A DNA stretch of 64,000 nt from Chromobacterium haemolyticum (GCF_002081825.1 NZ_MUKU01000012.1:62001-126000); one strand, 5' to 3'; shown: positions 38,008 to 47,026, numbered from the stretch's first letter. The notes: a model not told the origin generated them from the sequence alone. Numbers and translations are program-made.

Positions 38008-39039
38008 TTACTGCAGCAGGGACATGGCCAGGCTGCTCATGCTGCCGCTTTGCTTCAGCATGGAAGTGCCGGCTTGCATCAGCATTTGCTTGGAAGTCAT
38101 GCTGGCGCTTTCGTTGGCGTAGTCGGTATCCATGATACGACCCTTGGCGGCCAGGGTGTTGTTGTTGACGTTGGCCAGGTTGTTGTTCACGTGGTCCAGA
38201 CGGTTGGCGTTGGCGCCCAGGGAGGAGCGAACCGAACCTACCGAATCCAGAGCGGCCTGGATGGTGTTGATGGTGTCGGTCTTGCCGATTTCGTCGCCAT
38301 TGGTGGCCTTATCTACCGCGGCCTGGCCGTCTTGCTGTGCCTTCAGCGCGGTTTCGTAAGCGGTTTTCTTGGTTGCATCGGTCGGAGCGGCGTCGTAAGC
38401 GGCTTTGGCGGTGTCGGTCGCGGTCACCAGGGCCGGCATCGCATCGGTAGCGGTCTTGACAGCGGCGGCGTAGGCGGTGCCGGCGGCGTCATCCTTGAAG
38501 AAGGTCTTGGAAACGCTGCCCAGCGCATTGTTCAGCGCGGTCATGCCGTCCTTCATGTTCACCGTCATGGATTCGTCGGCCGACGCGCCGATCTGGAACT
38601 TCATCTCATCGGTCAGCTTGCCGCCTTGCAGCAGTTTCTCGCCGCCGAAGGAGGTGTTCTTCATGATGTTGGTCAGTTCCTTGCCCAGTTCGGCGAATTC
38701 GGACTGCATCGCGCTCTTGTCGGCCTTGGTGGAGGTGGCGTTGGCGCCTTCGGTGGACAGGTCCTTCATGCGCTGCAGGATGTTGGACACTTCGTTCAGC
38801 GCGCCTTCGGCGGTTTGCAGCATGGAGATGCCGTTCTGCGCGTTCTTCATCGCCACTTGCATGCCGCGGCTTTGCGCGTCCAGACGGGTGGCGATCTGCA
38901 GGCCGGCGGCGTCGTCCATTGCGGAGTTGATGCGGAAGCCGGTGCCCAGACGGGTCATCGAGGTGGACAGCGCGGTTTGGGTGCCGGTCAGGTTGGACTT
39001 GGTGTTCAGTGCGGCGATATTGGTGTGCAGGCTCAGCAT
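38008..39039 (-). CDS. fliC: flagellin
   Basis: A 343-residue filament subunit. N-terminal D0/D1 (MLSLHTNIAALNTKSNL, SMTRLGTGFRINSAMDDAAGLQIA) and C-terminal D1/D0 (SMTSKQMLMQAGTSMLKQ, ending SLLQ) are conserved; the centre (about 175-265) is an Ala/Lys/Thr-rich variable domain. The MLSLHTN start and QIATRLDAQ resemble lateral-type flagellins. ATG 39039 has GGAG 8 bases upstream; the longer frame to 39156 has no SD and would not match flagellins. Own terminator; FliW (20.6 kb) is its likely chaperone-like partner. Confidence 0.95.
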   Translation of the reverse strand: MLSLHTNIAALNTKSNLTGTQTALSTSMTRLGTGFRINSAMDDAAGLQIATRLDAQSRGMQVAMKNAQNGISMLQTAEGALNEVSNILQRMKDLSTEGANATSTKADKSAMQSEFAELGKELTNIMKNTSFGGEKLLQGGKLTDEMKFQIGASADESMTVNMKDGMTALNNALGSVSKTFFKDDAAGTAYAAAVKTATDAMPALVTATDTAKAAYDAAPTDATKKTAYETALKAQQDGQAAVDKATNGDEIGKTDTINTIQAALDSVGSVRSSLGANANRLDHVNNNLANVNNNTLAAKGRIMDTDYANESASMTSKQMLMQAGTSMLKQSGSMSSLAMSLLQ

Positions 39040-39095
39040 AGCTTTTGCTCCAGAAGTCAGGTTGGTTGGTCCGGCATCGCTGCCGTCACCATCAC

Positions 39096-39122
39096 AAGGC
39101 GGCGGCGGAGAGGCAAACTTAA
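39096..39122 (-). promoter_or_regulatory. possible sigma-28 promoter of flagellin
   Basis: On the - strand TTAAGTTT (39122-39115), 11 bases, GCCGCCTT (39103-39096). The -35 part is one base from the TCAAGTTT used at flgK, but the -10 half fits poorly. Confidence 0.35.
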
Positions 39123-39312
39123 GCTCAATTGAAATGTGAAAAATCACATCGACCATGCTTCGCTCCGCATCGACGACAATTCACGCCATCATCAATCGGA
39201 CCGCTCCAGCCCCCGCGGCTTGGCCACGCGGCGCCTTAAAGCCAGTAGCCACCGCCCCCGCAACTTGCTATCGTCGATTCATTCTCTGCGTTAACGCATC
39301 GCCGGAGCCCCC

Positions 39313-40062
39313 ATGGCACTATCCTTTTCCGAGCTGATCGCTCAGTACTGGTCTACCCCCAAGTGGGAAATCAATCTGCTCATCACGCTAAACCTGTTCG
39401 GCGGCCTGCTGCTGGGTTGCCTGATGGGTTACGAGCGCTGGTTCAACGGCCGCGCCGCCGGCATGCGCACCTATGGCCTGGTATCCATGGCCTCCGCCGC
39501 GGCCATCAGCATCGTCGGTTATTCCGGCTACTGGTACGGCGGCCTCTATCCCGACATGACCCATGGCGACATGACCCGGGTGGCCCAAGGCGTCCTGACC
39601 GGCGTCGGCTTCCTGGGCGCCGGCATGATCATGAAGGAAGGGCTGAGCATCAGCGGCCTCACCTCCGCCGCCTCGATCTGGATGTCCTCTGTGATCGGCA
39701 TCCTGGTCGGCGTCGGTTTCTACGCCGCCGCCATCGCCATTACTTTGCTGTGCGTGCTGTGCATGCTCTCCATCAATCAGATGGAGAACCGCTTGCCGCG
39801 CCGCTTCAGCCTGTTCATCGTCATCCGCTTCAAGCCGGAATACCAATGGACGGTGCAGACGCTCAGCGCCGGTCTGCTTCGCTTCGGCGTGCGTCTGCAC
39901 GAGGACAGCATCGCGCTGAACGCCGGCCCGGACGCCACCGAATGGAGCTTTCTGGTCTCCGCGCAAAACCGGCGCGACCTGATCAATGTCGTGGACCTGT
40001 CGCGCGAAATCATGCAGATCGACCATATCGAAACCCTCAGCATCCAGCCCGCGCGCAATTAA
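39313..40062 (+). CDS. MgtC/SapB family membrane protein
   Basis: A 249-residue inner-membrane protein. The MgtC domain (about 20-155) has GGLLLGCLMGYERWFNGRAAGMRTYGLVSMASA, then GVLTGVGFLGAGMIMKEG and LTSAASIWMSSVIGILVG. The C-terminal cytoplasmic part (160-249) is ACT-like. MgtC proteins are linked to survival in low Mg and to control of F-ATP synthase; whether this one acts so is unknown. Divergent from flagellin; GGAG precedes ATG 39313. Confidence 0.92.
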   Translation: MALSFSELIAQYWSTPKWEINLLITLNLFGGLLLGCLMGYERWFNGRAAGMRTYGLVSMASAAAISIVGYSGYWYGGLYPDMTHGDMTRVAQGVLTGVGFLGAGMIMKEGLSISGLTSAASIWMSSVIGILVGVGFYAAAIAITLLCVLCMLSINQMENRLPRRFSLFIVIRFKPEYQWTVQTLSAGLLRFGVRLHEDSIALNAGPDATEWSFLVSAQNRRDLINVVDLSREIMQIDHIETLSIQPARN

Positions 40063-40106
40063 GGCCTATCGCCCGGCCGGCCCGCCGGCTAGGTGTTTCC
40101 ACGCCA

Positions 40107-40133
40107 TCAAGTTTCCCTCCGGATTGACGATAT
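40107..40133 (+). promoter_or_regulatory. sigma-28 (FliA) promoter of the EF-hand gene
   Basis: TCAAGTTT (40107-40114), 11 bases, GACGATAT (40126-40133). The -35 is identical to the flgK promoter and the spacing is right; the -10 matches GCCGATAA in six of eight bases. It lies 34 bp before the start codon at 40168. Confidence 0.7.
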
Positions 40134-40167
40134 CAGTTCACCTACACTTCCTGTTCCGGAGTCTGCA

Positions 40168-41193
40168 ATGCGAGTCGCGTCCATGGCGCTGTCGATGAGC
40201 AGCCAATACAGCTTCAGCCAAAGTCTCAGCGTTCAACAACAAAGCCGCACCTGGGCGCAGCTGCCCCCGTCCTCCCCTCCGGCCAAACCCTCCTCCGACG
40301 TCAGCCTAAGCTCCGACGGCGTCAACGCCAGCGCCAAGGACAAGGCCTTCGCCGATGGCATGACGCCGATGCTGGGGCTGATCAAGGACATTCTGGAAAA
40401 GGTGCTGGGCGTCAAGTTCAAGGTTGTTGACGGCACTTTGCAAAGAGACGACGGCCAAGATGAACCATCCGCCGACTCGCGCCCCGCGCGATCCGGCCAG
40501 TCCTCTGTCCCGCAGTCGCAGCAAGCGCGCGCCGGCGGCGAACTCAAACAAACCGTTGACTATCAGGAAAGCGAAAGCCTGGCGTTTTCGGCCAAGGGTT
40601 CGATCAAGACCCAAGACGGACGCGAGTTCAATTTCGCGCTGGACGTGCAAATGAGCCGCAGCTTCGAATACCACAGCAGCAGCACGATACAGTTTGGCAA
40701 CGGCAAGGCCACCGACCCGCTGATGCTCAGTCTGGGCAACGACGCCGGCAGCTTCAGCGGCGCCAGCGTCAGCTTCGACCTGCAAAGCAACGGCAAGCAA
40801 ACCCAGCTGCCCTTCATCAACAACGGCGGCTGGCTGGCCCTGGACCGCAACGGCGACGGCAAGATCAATGATGGCAAGGAATTGTTCGGCACCCAATCAG
40901 GCAACGGCTTCGCCGATCTGGCCAAGCTGGACGGCAACGGCGACGGCGTGCTGGACGACGGCGACGCCGCGTTCGCGCAATTGAAGCTCTGGTCCGGCCG
41001 CGACGGCGACAAGGACCAGTTGATGGGCTTGAAGGAATTGGGCATCGGCGCCATCCTGCTGCCCAGCGTGGACAGTCCGTTCAGCATCAAGAACGCCGAC
41101 AATCAATCCCAAGCCGACATCCGCCGTTCCGGCGTCTATCTGACCGAAGACGGCCGCGCCGGCCGCGTCAGCCAGGTAGACGTCTACGGCTGA
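40168..41193 (+). CDS. EF-hand calcium-binding protein under flagellar control
   Basis: A 341-residue protein without a recognisable signal peptide. The N-terminal half is Ser/Gln-rich and disordered, with one amphipathic helix (LIKDILEKVLGVKFKVVDGTL). Residues 135-215 form a beta-rich region (REFNFALDVQMSRSFEYHSS). Then come calcium-binding loops DRNGDGKINDGKE (226-238) and DGNGDGVLDDGD (255-266), and a weaker DGDKDQLMGLKEL. ATG 40168 has CGGAG 7 bases upstream; the frame to 40093 crosses the promoter. Function unknown; the sigma-28 promoter and position beside flgKL and flagellin suggest a late motility or surface role. Confidence 0.8.
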   Translation: MRVASMALSMSSQYSFSQSLSVQQQSRTWAQLPPSSPPAKPSSDVSLSSDGVNASAKDKAFADGMTPMLGLIKDILEKVLGVKFKVVDGTLQRDDGQDEPSADSRPARSGQSSVPQSQQARAGGELKQTVDYQESESLAFSAKGSIKTQDGREFNFALDVQMSRSFEYHSSSTIQFGNGKATDPLMLSLGNDAGSFSGASVSFDLQSNGKQTQLPFINNGGWLALDRNGDGKINDGKELFGTQSGNGFADLAKLDGNGDGVLDDGDAAFAQLKLWSGRDGDKDQLMGLKELGIGAILLPSVDSPFSIKNADNQSQADIRRSGVYLTEDGRAGRVSQVDVYG

Positions 41194-41210
41194 ACCCGGC
41201 CCGCGCCAAC

Positions 41211-41238
41211 GACAAAGGCCGCTTGCGCGGCCTTTGTC
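41211..41238. terminator. bidirectional terminator between EF-hand gene and flgL
   Basis: Perfect 12-bp stem GACAAAGGCCGC / GCGGCCTTTGTC with loop TTGC. T-tracts are weak on both sides, but the position between convergent genes supports a terminator. Confidence 0.7.
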
Positions 41239-41256
41239 GTATCCGGCGGACGCCGG

Positions 41257-42180
41257 TCAGGAGATATAGTTGAACAGCGAGAGCTGAGTCACCTTGTTAT
41301 AGGTCAGCTGGCTGTATTTCAACGAGGTCTGCGCCAAGGTGAAATCAGAGATCGCCTGCGGCATGTCCAGATCCTGCAAATCGCCAATGCTGCTGGCGTA
41401 CTGCAATTTCAGGCTGCCCCCTACATTCTGCATATTGTCGTTCTGCTGGCCGCGAGCGCCGATGGACGCCAACGCTAGCGACATCTGCTGCTGAGCCGAG
41501 TCGATGGCGTTGATCGCGCTGTTCAACTGGGTTCCGAAGTTGGCTGGCTTTGGATTCTGGCCCAACAGGGTGTTCAGCTGAATCAGGCCATCGAAGGCCG
41601 CGGTGGCGCTGCCGCCCGGCGTGCCGAACACCGTGCTGCCCGGATCGGAAATCGTCATCTGCTGCGAGGCGCTGATCTGTACACTGCGCTGGCCGGTATC
41701 GCCCAGATACGAAGCCGGCGGCACCGCCGACAGGCTGACTGCGAAAGGCAGCGTATCGGTCTTGTTGCCGCTGAACAGATAATTGCCGCGGCCGTCCGTG
41801 GAGTTGGCGTAGGTCGTCAACTCGGTAATGCCCTCCTGCAACTGCTTCTGAATCGCCTGCAGCTCGGTTGGGCTCAAGGCGCCGCTGCCGGCGGAAATCG
41901 CCAGGCTCTTCATGCTGGCCATCAGGTCCGACGAACTTTTAATCGCGGTCTCGGACAGCGACAGCCAAGAGCTCACTGCCTGGGTATTGCTGATGTACTG
42001 GCTGTTCTGGCCCTGCGACTGACTGATCAGCAGAATGCGCGCCGCGGCCACCGGATCGTCGGCCGGCGTCACCACCCGCTGCTGATTGTCGATCTGCATC
42101 GTGAGCTTGTAAATGCTGGCCTGCAAGCTCTGCATATTGTTCAGGCCGGACTGATAAATGTTGTTGGAGCTGATACGCAT
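41257..42180 (-). CDS. flgL: flagellar hook-filament junction protein FlgL
   Basis: A 307-residue junction protein (HAP3) between hook and filament. Flagellin-like N-terminus MRISSNNIYQSGLNNMQSLQASIYKLTMQIDNQQRVVTPADDPVAAARIL and C-terminus LAQTSLKYSQLTYNKVTQLSLFNYIS. It starts 10 bp behind flgK and shares the sigma-28 transcript with it. Length as in the family. Confidence 0.95.
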   Translation of the reverse strand: MRISSNNIYQSGLNNMQSLQASIYKLTMQIDNQQRVVTPADDPVAAARILLISQSQGQNSQYISNTQAVSSWLSLSETAIKSSSDLMASMKSLAISAGSGALSPTELQAIQKQLQEGITELTTYANSTDGRGNYLFSGNKTDTLPFAVSLSAVPPASYLGDTGQRSVQISASQQMTISDPGSTVFGTPGGSATAAFDGLIQLNTLLGQNPKPANFGTQLNSAINAIDSAQQQMSLALASIGARGQQNDNMQNVGGSLKLQYASSIGDLQDLDMPQAISDFTLAQTSLKYSQLTYNKVTQLSLFNYIS

Positions 42181-42190
42181 CGGTCTCTCC

Positions 42191-43972
42191 TTAGCCCATC
42201 AGGTTCAGAATGCTGGAGAAGGTGGTTTGCGCCACCTGTATCACCTTGCTGCACGCCTGATAGGACTGTTGATACTTGATCAGATTGGCCGCCTCCTGAT
42301 CCAGGCTCACCCCGGTGACGTTGGACAGGCTTTCCGTGGTCTGCTTCAACGTATTCAGCATGGCCGCGGACTGCAATTGCGCGGTATTGGTCTGATTGCC
42401 CACCGAAGCCACCAGCGTCGAATAATAGGAACCATAGGACTGATTGCCCACCAGCTTAAGGTTCTGCTGCGCCAGCAACTCGCGCAAATTGGTGTTGTCG
42501 CCCGGCGGCGGCTTGGTGCCGGCCGGGGCCGGCCCCACGGTAAAAGTCTGGCCGTTGATCGGCGCGCCGGACAGCTGAAAGCTGACACCCACGTCCACCG
42601 GCGGCACCGCCGTTGTCTGCAACTTGAAGCTGTTGCTGGCACCACCGCCCACCGGAACCACATTGTAAGGTCCGCCGCCGTTGGGGCCGGTGATGGTGGC
42701 GGTCATCGTCGCCGGACTGCCGGCGGCGGTAACGGTCATCCCGGTCATGCCGATGGACGGATGGGTACCGGTGCCGGGAAAAACCGGCGGGACGCTATTG
42801 ATGCTGCCCGCGTAACCGCCCGGCAGCGTGGCCCACACGCCGCTCATGGTGACGCCGTTGCCGCCGGCACCGCCAGTGGACACCATATTGGACGCGGTGG
42901 CCAACTTATTGGGGTCGCCCATCAGTACTTGCAGATTGCTGGCCGCATTCTGCGGATTGGAGGCGTAGCCGCTCAGATCGTTGAAAATGGGTTGGCCGGC
43001 TCCGCCGGTATTGTCCACGCCCAGTTGATTCTGATAATTGATTGAAGCGGAAAAATTGATCGCCATCGTGCCCAACTGCTGCCGAGCCTGCAGCAGGGGA
43101 CCATCGCGAAAGTTCAGCAAACCACCCAGCTGGCCGCCGGAAACCAGATTGTTCGGAATCGCCGTCACCGTGCCGTTGGGATTGTTGAACACCAATTGCA
43201 AGGTGGTGGGATCGCTGGGCAGCGGCTGGGTGGCCAGGGTGTTGGTCTGACCGCCGGTCACCAGGGTCTGGCCGTTGCCGATATACACCGAGTAAGTGCC
43301 ATCCGCCTGCGGCACCGCCTTGGCGCTGACCAACTTGTTCAGCTCCAGCATAGCCTGATCGCGCTGGTCCATCAGCGTATTGGGCTGCGCGCTCAGCTGA
43401 TTGCCGCCGGTCAATGCGGCGATTTCGGTATTGAGGCTGGCGATCTGCGTGGCCAGCGCGTTGATGCTGTCCACCGTGGTCTTGATCTGGCCGTTGGCGC
43501 CGGACTGCAGCTGTTGTAGCTGTCCGTCGATGGTGGCGAACTTGGTGCTCAAGGCCTGAGCCATGTTCAACACGGTCTGCCGGCTGGGAATGGCGTCCGG
43601 CTGCTGCGACAGCGTCTGCATCGCGCCGAAGAAATCCTGCAAGGCGGGGAGGATGGACACGTCGGTCGACGCCATCAGATTGTTGATCTGATTCAGTTGC
43701 TTGACCTGGGTGCTGTAATAGCTGCTGTTGGTCTGCGCGGTTTGCACCTGACCGGACAAGAATTTGTCATAGGTGCGCAGCACATTGGTAACGTCCACGC
43801 CCTGCCCCAGGAAGCCGAAACCCTCATATTGCGGCGTGCGGCCGGCCTGAGTGATGTATTGAACGTTGTACCCCGGCGTGGAGACGTTGGCGATGTTGTT
43901 GCCGGTTACCGACAAAGCCGTTTGAGCCGCATTCAGTCCGCTCACGCCGATCGAGAAAATATTGGAGCCCAT
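42191..43972 (-). CDS. flgK: flagellar hook-associated protein FlgK
   Basis: A 593-residue hook-filament junction protein (HAP1). N-terminal rod/hook motif SGLNAAQTALSVTGNNIANVSTPGYN, then TQAGRTPQYEGFGFLGQGVDV; C-terminal SLDQEAANLIKYQQSYQACSKVIQVAQ. The middle (about 350-520) is Gly/Pro-rich and probably variable. ATG 43972 lies 18 bp after the -10 of an excellent sigma-28 promoter, so the gene is a late (class III) gene here. Confidence 0.96.
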   Translation of the reverse strand: MGSNIFSIGVSGLNAAQTALSVTGNNIANVSTPGYNVQYITQAGRTPQYEGFGFLGQGVDVTNVLRTYDKFLSGQVQTAQTNSSYYSTQVKQLNQINNLMASTDVSILPALQDFFGAMQTLSQQPDAIPSRQTVLNMAQALSTKFATIDGQLQQLQSGANGQIKTTVDSINALATQIASLNTEIAALTGGNQLSAQPNTLMDQRDQAMLELNKLVSAKAVPQADGTYSVYIGNGQTLVTGGQTNTLATQPLPSDPTTLQLVFNNPNGTVTAIPNNLVSGGQLGGLLNFRDGPLLQARQQLGTMAINFSASINYQNQLGVDNTGGAGQPIFNDLSGYASNPQNAASNLQVLMGDPNKLATASNMVSTGGAGGNGVTMSGVWATLPGGYAGSINSVPPVFPGTGTHPSIGMTGMTVTAAGSPATMTATITGPNGGGPYNVVPVGGGASNSFKLQTTAVPPVDVGVSFQLSGAPINGQTFTVGPAPAGTKPPPGDNTNLRELLAQQNLKLVGNQSYGSYYSTLVASVGNQTNTAQLQSAAMLNTLKQTTESLSNVTGVSLDQEAANLIKYQQSYQACSKVIQVAQTTFSSILNLMG

Positions 43973-43990
43973 GATTTACCTCTGTTTGCT

Positions 43991-44017
43991 TTATCGGCCC
44001 GACGCGCCGAAACTTGA
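43991..44017 (-). promoter_or_regulatory. sigma-28 (FliA) promoter of flgKL
   Basis: On the - strand TCAAGTTT (44017-44010), 11 bases, GCCGATAA (43998-43991). The -10 equals the consensus and the -35 differs from TAAAGTTT in one base. Confidence 0.9.
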
Positions 44018-44053
44018 CCCTGAAGCGCAAGTTCCGCCGCCGCTGCCTTGTCC

Positions 44054-45040
44054 TCAACTGCGCGTGGTTTGCTGCGCCAATGTCGCCGCCACGTCCACCA
44101 GCTTGCGCGCGTAGCGCGGATCGGTGGCGTAGCCGCCGGATTGCAGCGCATGCGCGAAACCATACATGTTCTGCCCTTGGTTCAACGCGCTCTTGTAGCG
44201 CGGCGAATCCTTCAACAGACGGGCATAATCGCTGAAAGCCTCGGCGTAAGAACCGTAGGCGCGGAATTTTTCCACCCGCTTCTGTGCGATCCCACCCTCG
44301 TATTCGGTGGTCATCACGCTAACCGTGCGCCCTTGCCAATCCCCGCTGGCCTTGATGCCGAACAGATTATGGCTGTTGCTGCCGTCCGGGTGGCGGATCG
44401 CCCGCTTGCCCCAGCCGCTTTCCAGCGCCGCATGCGCGACCACCGCTTCAGGCGCCACGCCCAGTTGGGCCGCGGCCGTGCGGGCATGCGGCAACATCTC
44501 GGCGGCGAAGTCACGGCTACCGCCCTTGCCGGCCGCTTCGGTCTTGGCCTGAGCCGCCGGGGTAGCCAAGGTCAGCGCCGCGCCGGCGGTCTGCTGCGCC
44601 TCCTGGTAGGCCAGCAAGGCCTTGGAGCCACCGGTCGGACGCGCGGCCAGTTGCGGGCCCGGAGCGGCGTAAACCGTGTGCGCGCTCTTGTCGTCCGGAT
44701 CGAAATTCGACTGTTTGGCGATCTGGCGATACAGCATATCGCCCAAACCCAAACCGCCGTTGGAACTCAAGGCCTGAGTCAGTTGCTGATCGTACAGGCC
44801 CTGGTAGGTGTTCAAATCGTTGGATTCGCCTTCCGGGTCGAACTTGGTCTCGCGCATATTCTTGAGCAAGGTGTTCATCAATAAGGCCTCGAACTGCGAC
44901 GCCACTTGCCGCGCCGCGCCCTTTGGGTCTTTGATCGCCTGTGCCCGCAGCTCATTCAGCTGGCTCGGATCCACAGCCAACTGCCGGTTTAGCAAATCGT
45001 TGGCGCTCATGGCACCGGTATTGATGGACTGAATCGTCAT
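44054..45040 (-). CDS. flgJ: flagellar rod assembly protein / muramidase FlgJ
   Basis: A 328-residue two-domain protein. The N-terminal rod-capping part (about 15-100; ASQFEALLMNTLLKNMRETKF) builds the rod; the C-terminal glucosaminidase domain (about 170-320; VVAHAALESGWGKRAI with the catalytic Glu, SHNLFGIKASGDWQG, FRAYGSYAEAFSDYARLL) opens the peptidoglycan. ATG 45040 has CAGGAG 6 bases upstream; the frame to 45070 lacks one. It lies downstream of a strong terminator that separates it from flgI. Confidence 0.95.
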   Translation of the reverse strand: MTIQSINTGAMSANDLLNRQLAVDPSQLNELRAQAIKDPKGAARQVASQFEALLMNTLLKNMRETKFDPEGESNDLNTYQGLYDQQLTQALSSNGGLGLGDMLYRQIAKQSNFDPDDKSAHTVYAAPGPQLAARPTGGSKALLAYQEAQQTAGAALTLATPAAQAKTEAAGKGGSRDFAAEMLPHARTAAAQLGVAPEAVVAHAALESGWGKRAIRHPDGSNSHNLFGIKASGDWQGRTVSVMTTEYEGGIAQKRVEKFRAYGSYAEAFSDYARLLKDSPRYKSALNQGQNMYGFAHALQSGGYATDPRYARKLVDVAATLAQQTTRS

Positions 45041-45076
45041 TTCTCGCTCCTGGAATTCATCTAAAAGCAAGATTCG

Positions 45077-45120
45077 GGCCAGAAAAAAAGACGGCTGCTT
45101 GGCCGTCTTTTTTTCTGGCC
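45077..45120 (-). terminator. strong terminator between flgI and flgJ
   Basis: Perfect 19-bp inverted repeat (45077-45095 / 45102-45120) with loop TGCTTG. The stem contains A7/T7, so it can end transcription in either direction. It begins 10 bp behind the flgI stop, inside the flg gene series. Confidence 0.85.
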
Positions 45121-45129
45121 TCGCAAGGC

Positions 45130-46227
45130 TCAGATGATCTGCAAGTCTGCTTTCAGCGCGCCGGCGGACTTCATCGCCTGCAAAATGGAAATCAGGTCCT
45201 GAGCATTCGCGCCCAGCGCGTTCAGCGCCGCCACCACTCGCGACAGATTGGCTCCATTGGGCAGGCTAATCAGCTTGCTGCCCGGGGTGTTGATGCTGAT
45301 GTCCGCCTGGTTGGTCACCGTAGTCTTGCCGCCCGACAACGGATTGGGCTGACTCACTTGCGGCGTGTTGCTGACGGTTACGGTCAGGTTGCCGTGCGAT
45401 ACCGCGCACGGCGCCAGGGTCACCGCCTGATTCATCACGATGGAGCCGGTGCGGGCGTTGATGATGACGGTGGGGGAAACATCTGCCGGGTCGACGGCAA
45501 TATTTTCCATCTTGGACAGAAACTGCACGCGCTGGTCCGGATCGAACGGCGCGCGCACTTCGATCAGCCTGCCGTCTACCGCGCGCGCGGTGCCCTGGCC
45601 GAACGATTTGTTGATCGCCTGCACCACGCGGTTGGCGGTGGTGAAATCGGACTCGCGCAGTTCCAGATTGACGAATTCGCCGGACCCCAGCGCGGTAGGC
45701 ACTTCGCGCTCCACCGTGGCGCCCGCGGGAATGCGGCCCACGCTAAGCTGATTGATCTGGGCGGAGCTGCCGCCCGCCGAGGCGCCGGCGCCGCCGACGA
45801 CCACATTGCCCTGCGCCATCGCGTAGATCTGACCATCCGCGCCTTTTAGCGGCGACAGCAGCAAGGTGCCGCCGCGCAGGCTTTTGGCATCGCCGATCGA
45901 CGAAGCCGTCACGTCTATCGCCTGCCCCTGCCGCGCAAACGGCGGCAAAGTCGCAGTCAGCGTGACTGCGGCGATGTTCTTGGGATCGAGCTTGGTGCCG
46001 GGAGGCACTTGTACGCCCAACTGGTTCAACATATTGGACATCGCCTGACCGGTGAACGGCGAAGAGGTGACTTTGTCACCGCTACCATCCAGGCCCACCA
46101 CCAGGCCGTAGCCTATCAGTTGGTTGGGACGCACCCCACCGACATTGGTCAGATCCTTCAAACGCTGCGCCGCCATGGCCGGGAACAGCGCCAGCGCCAA
46201 CAACATCCCTAACATCAATCGCTTCAT
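45130..46227 (-). CDS. flgI: flagellar P-ring protein FlgI
   Basis: A 365-residue periplasmic protein forming the P ring in the peptidoglycan layer. Signal peptide MKRLMLGMLLALALFPAMA, then RLKDLTNVGGVRPNQLIGYGLVVGLDGSGDKVTSSPFT, typical for FlgI; C-terminus NALGANAQDLISILQAMKSAGALKADLQII. Length as in the family. It follows flgH at 59 bp. Confidence 0.97.
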   Translation of the reverse strand: MKRLMLGMLLALALFPAMAAQRLKDLTNVGGVRPNQLIGYGLVVGLDGSGDKVTSSPFTGQAMSNMLNQLGVQVPPGTKLDPKNIAAVTLTATLPPFARQGQAIDVTASSIGDAKSLRGGTLLLSPLKGADGQIYAMAQGNVVVGGAGASAGGSSAQINQLSVGRIPAGATVEREVPTALGSGEFVNLELRESDFTTANRVVQAINKSFGQGTARAVDGRLIEVRAPFDPDQRVQFLSKMENIAVDPADVSPTVIINARTGSIVMNQAVTLAPCAVSHGNLTVTVSNTPQVSQPNPLSGGKTTVTNQADISINTPGSKLISLPNGANLSRVVAALNALGANAQDLISILQAMKSAGALKADLQII

Positions 46228-46286
46228 TTTCCGCCCGCTTTCAGCCCATCGCGCCCGCTAAGCGACCGCGGCGGGCCGGTAATCCG

Positions 46287-46967
46287 TTAAATCGGCAATA
46301 TGCTCATGAAAAACTTGGCCAGCCAGCCCGGCTCATTGTACAGCCGGTGCGTGCCCTTGGTCTGCTGCTCGATGCGGGCATCCGCCACCTTGAGCGAAGA
46401 CACGCTGCGATCCGCGCTGATATCGCGCGGATTGACCACGCCGGACAGCCGGATCGACTCGGTATCGCTGTTCACACGCACGACTTTTTCGCCACTGATC
46501 GACAAATTACCGTTGGGCAACACCTCCAACACCGTGACAGTGATGGAGCTGACAAAGGAGGTGGCCACCTTGTTGTCGCCCTTGCCGGTATTGTTGGCCG
46601 AACCCGAGCCGCCAAAATTGGCCCCGGCCAAACCACCGGCGGCGCCGCTGGGTAGGAAGGGAATCTTGATGCCGGCGTTGATGCTGCTGTTCAGGCCCGA
46701 GGTGCGGGTATTGGTTGTCTGCTCCGACGCCGACGTCGACGAGTTTTCCTGGATGTTCACCGTCAAGGTGTCGCCGACATAGGCCGGCATCCGGTCCTGA
46801 AACAAAGGCCGGTAACTGGCCACCTGGAAAATCGAGCCATTGGTGGGCATGCTGACCGGCTGCGGCTGCGGCCGCGCGCTGGTCGGCTGCTGCACCAGCG
46901 GCGGCTCCTGGGTCACGCAAGCGCTTAATAGTGCGGCCAGCATCGCCGCCATCGCCATCGCCTTCAT
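46287..46967 (-). CDS. flgH: flagellar L-ring lipoprotein FlgH
   Basis: A 226-residue outer-membrane lipoprotein forming the L ring. Lipobox LLSAC (Cys 16) after MKAMAMAAMLAAL; family parts NGSIFQVASYRPLFQDRMPAYVGDTLTVNIQE, VLPNGNLSISGEKVVRVNSDTESIRLSGVVNPRDI and the C-terminus GWLAKFFMSILPI. ATG 46967 is preceded by GAGG; the TTG at 46982 is an alternative. Confidence 0.96.
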   Translation of the reverse strand: MKAMAMAAMLAALLSACVTQEPPLVQQPTSARPQPQPVSMPTNGSIFQVASYRPLFQDRMPAYVGDTLTVNIQENSSTSASEQTTNTRTSGLNSSINAGIKIPFLPSGAAGGLAGANFGGSGSANNTGKGDNKVATSFVSSITVTVLEVLPNGNLSISGEKVVRVNSDTESIRLSGVVNPRDISADRSVSSLKVADARIEQQTKGTHRLYNEPGWLAKFFMSILPI

Positions 46968-47026
46968 CAAACACCTCGTCAATTCAAATCTCGATCGACC
47001 GCCTTCTGCCGGCGGCCCGCTCCGGC

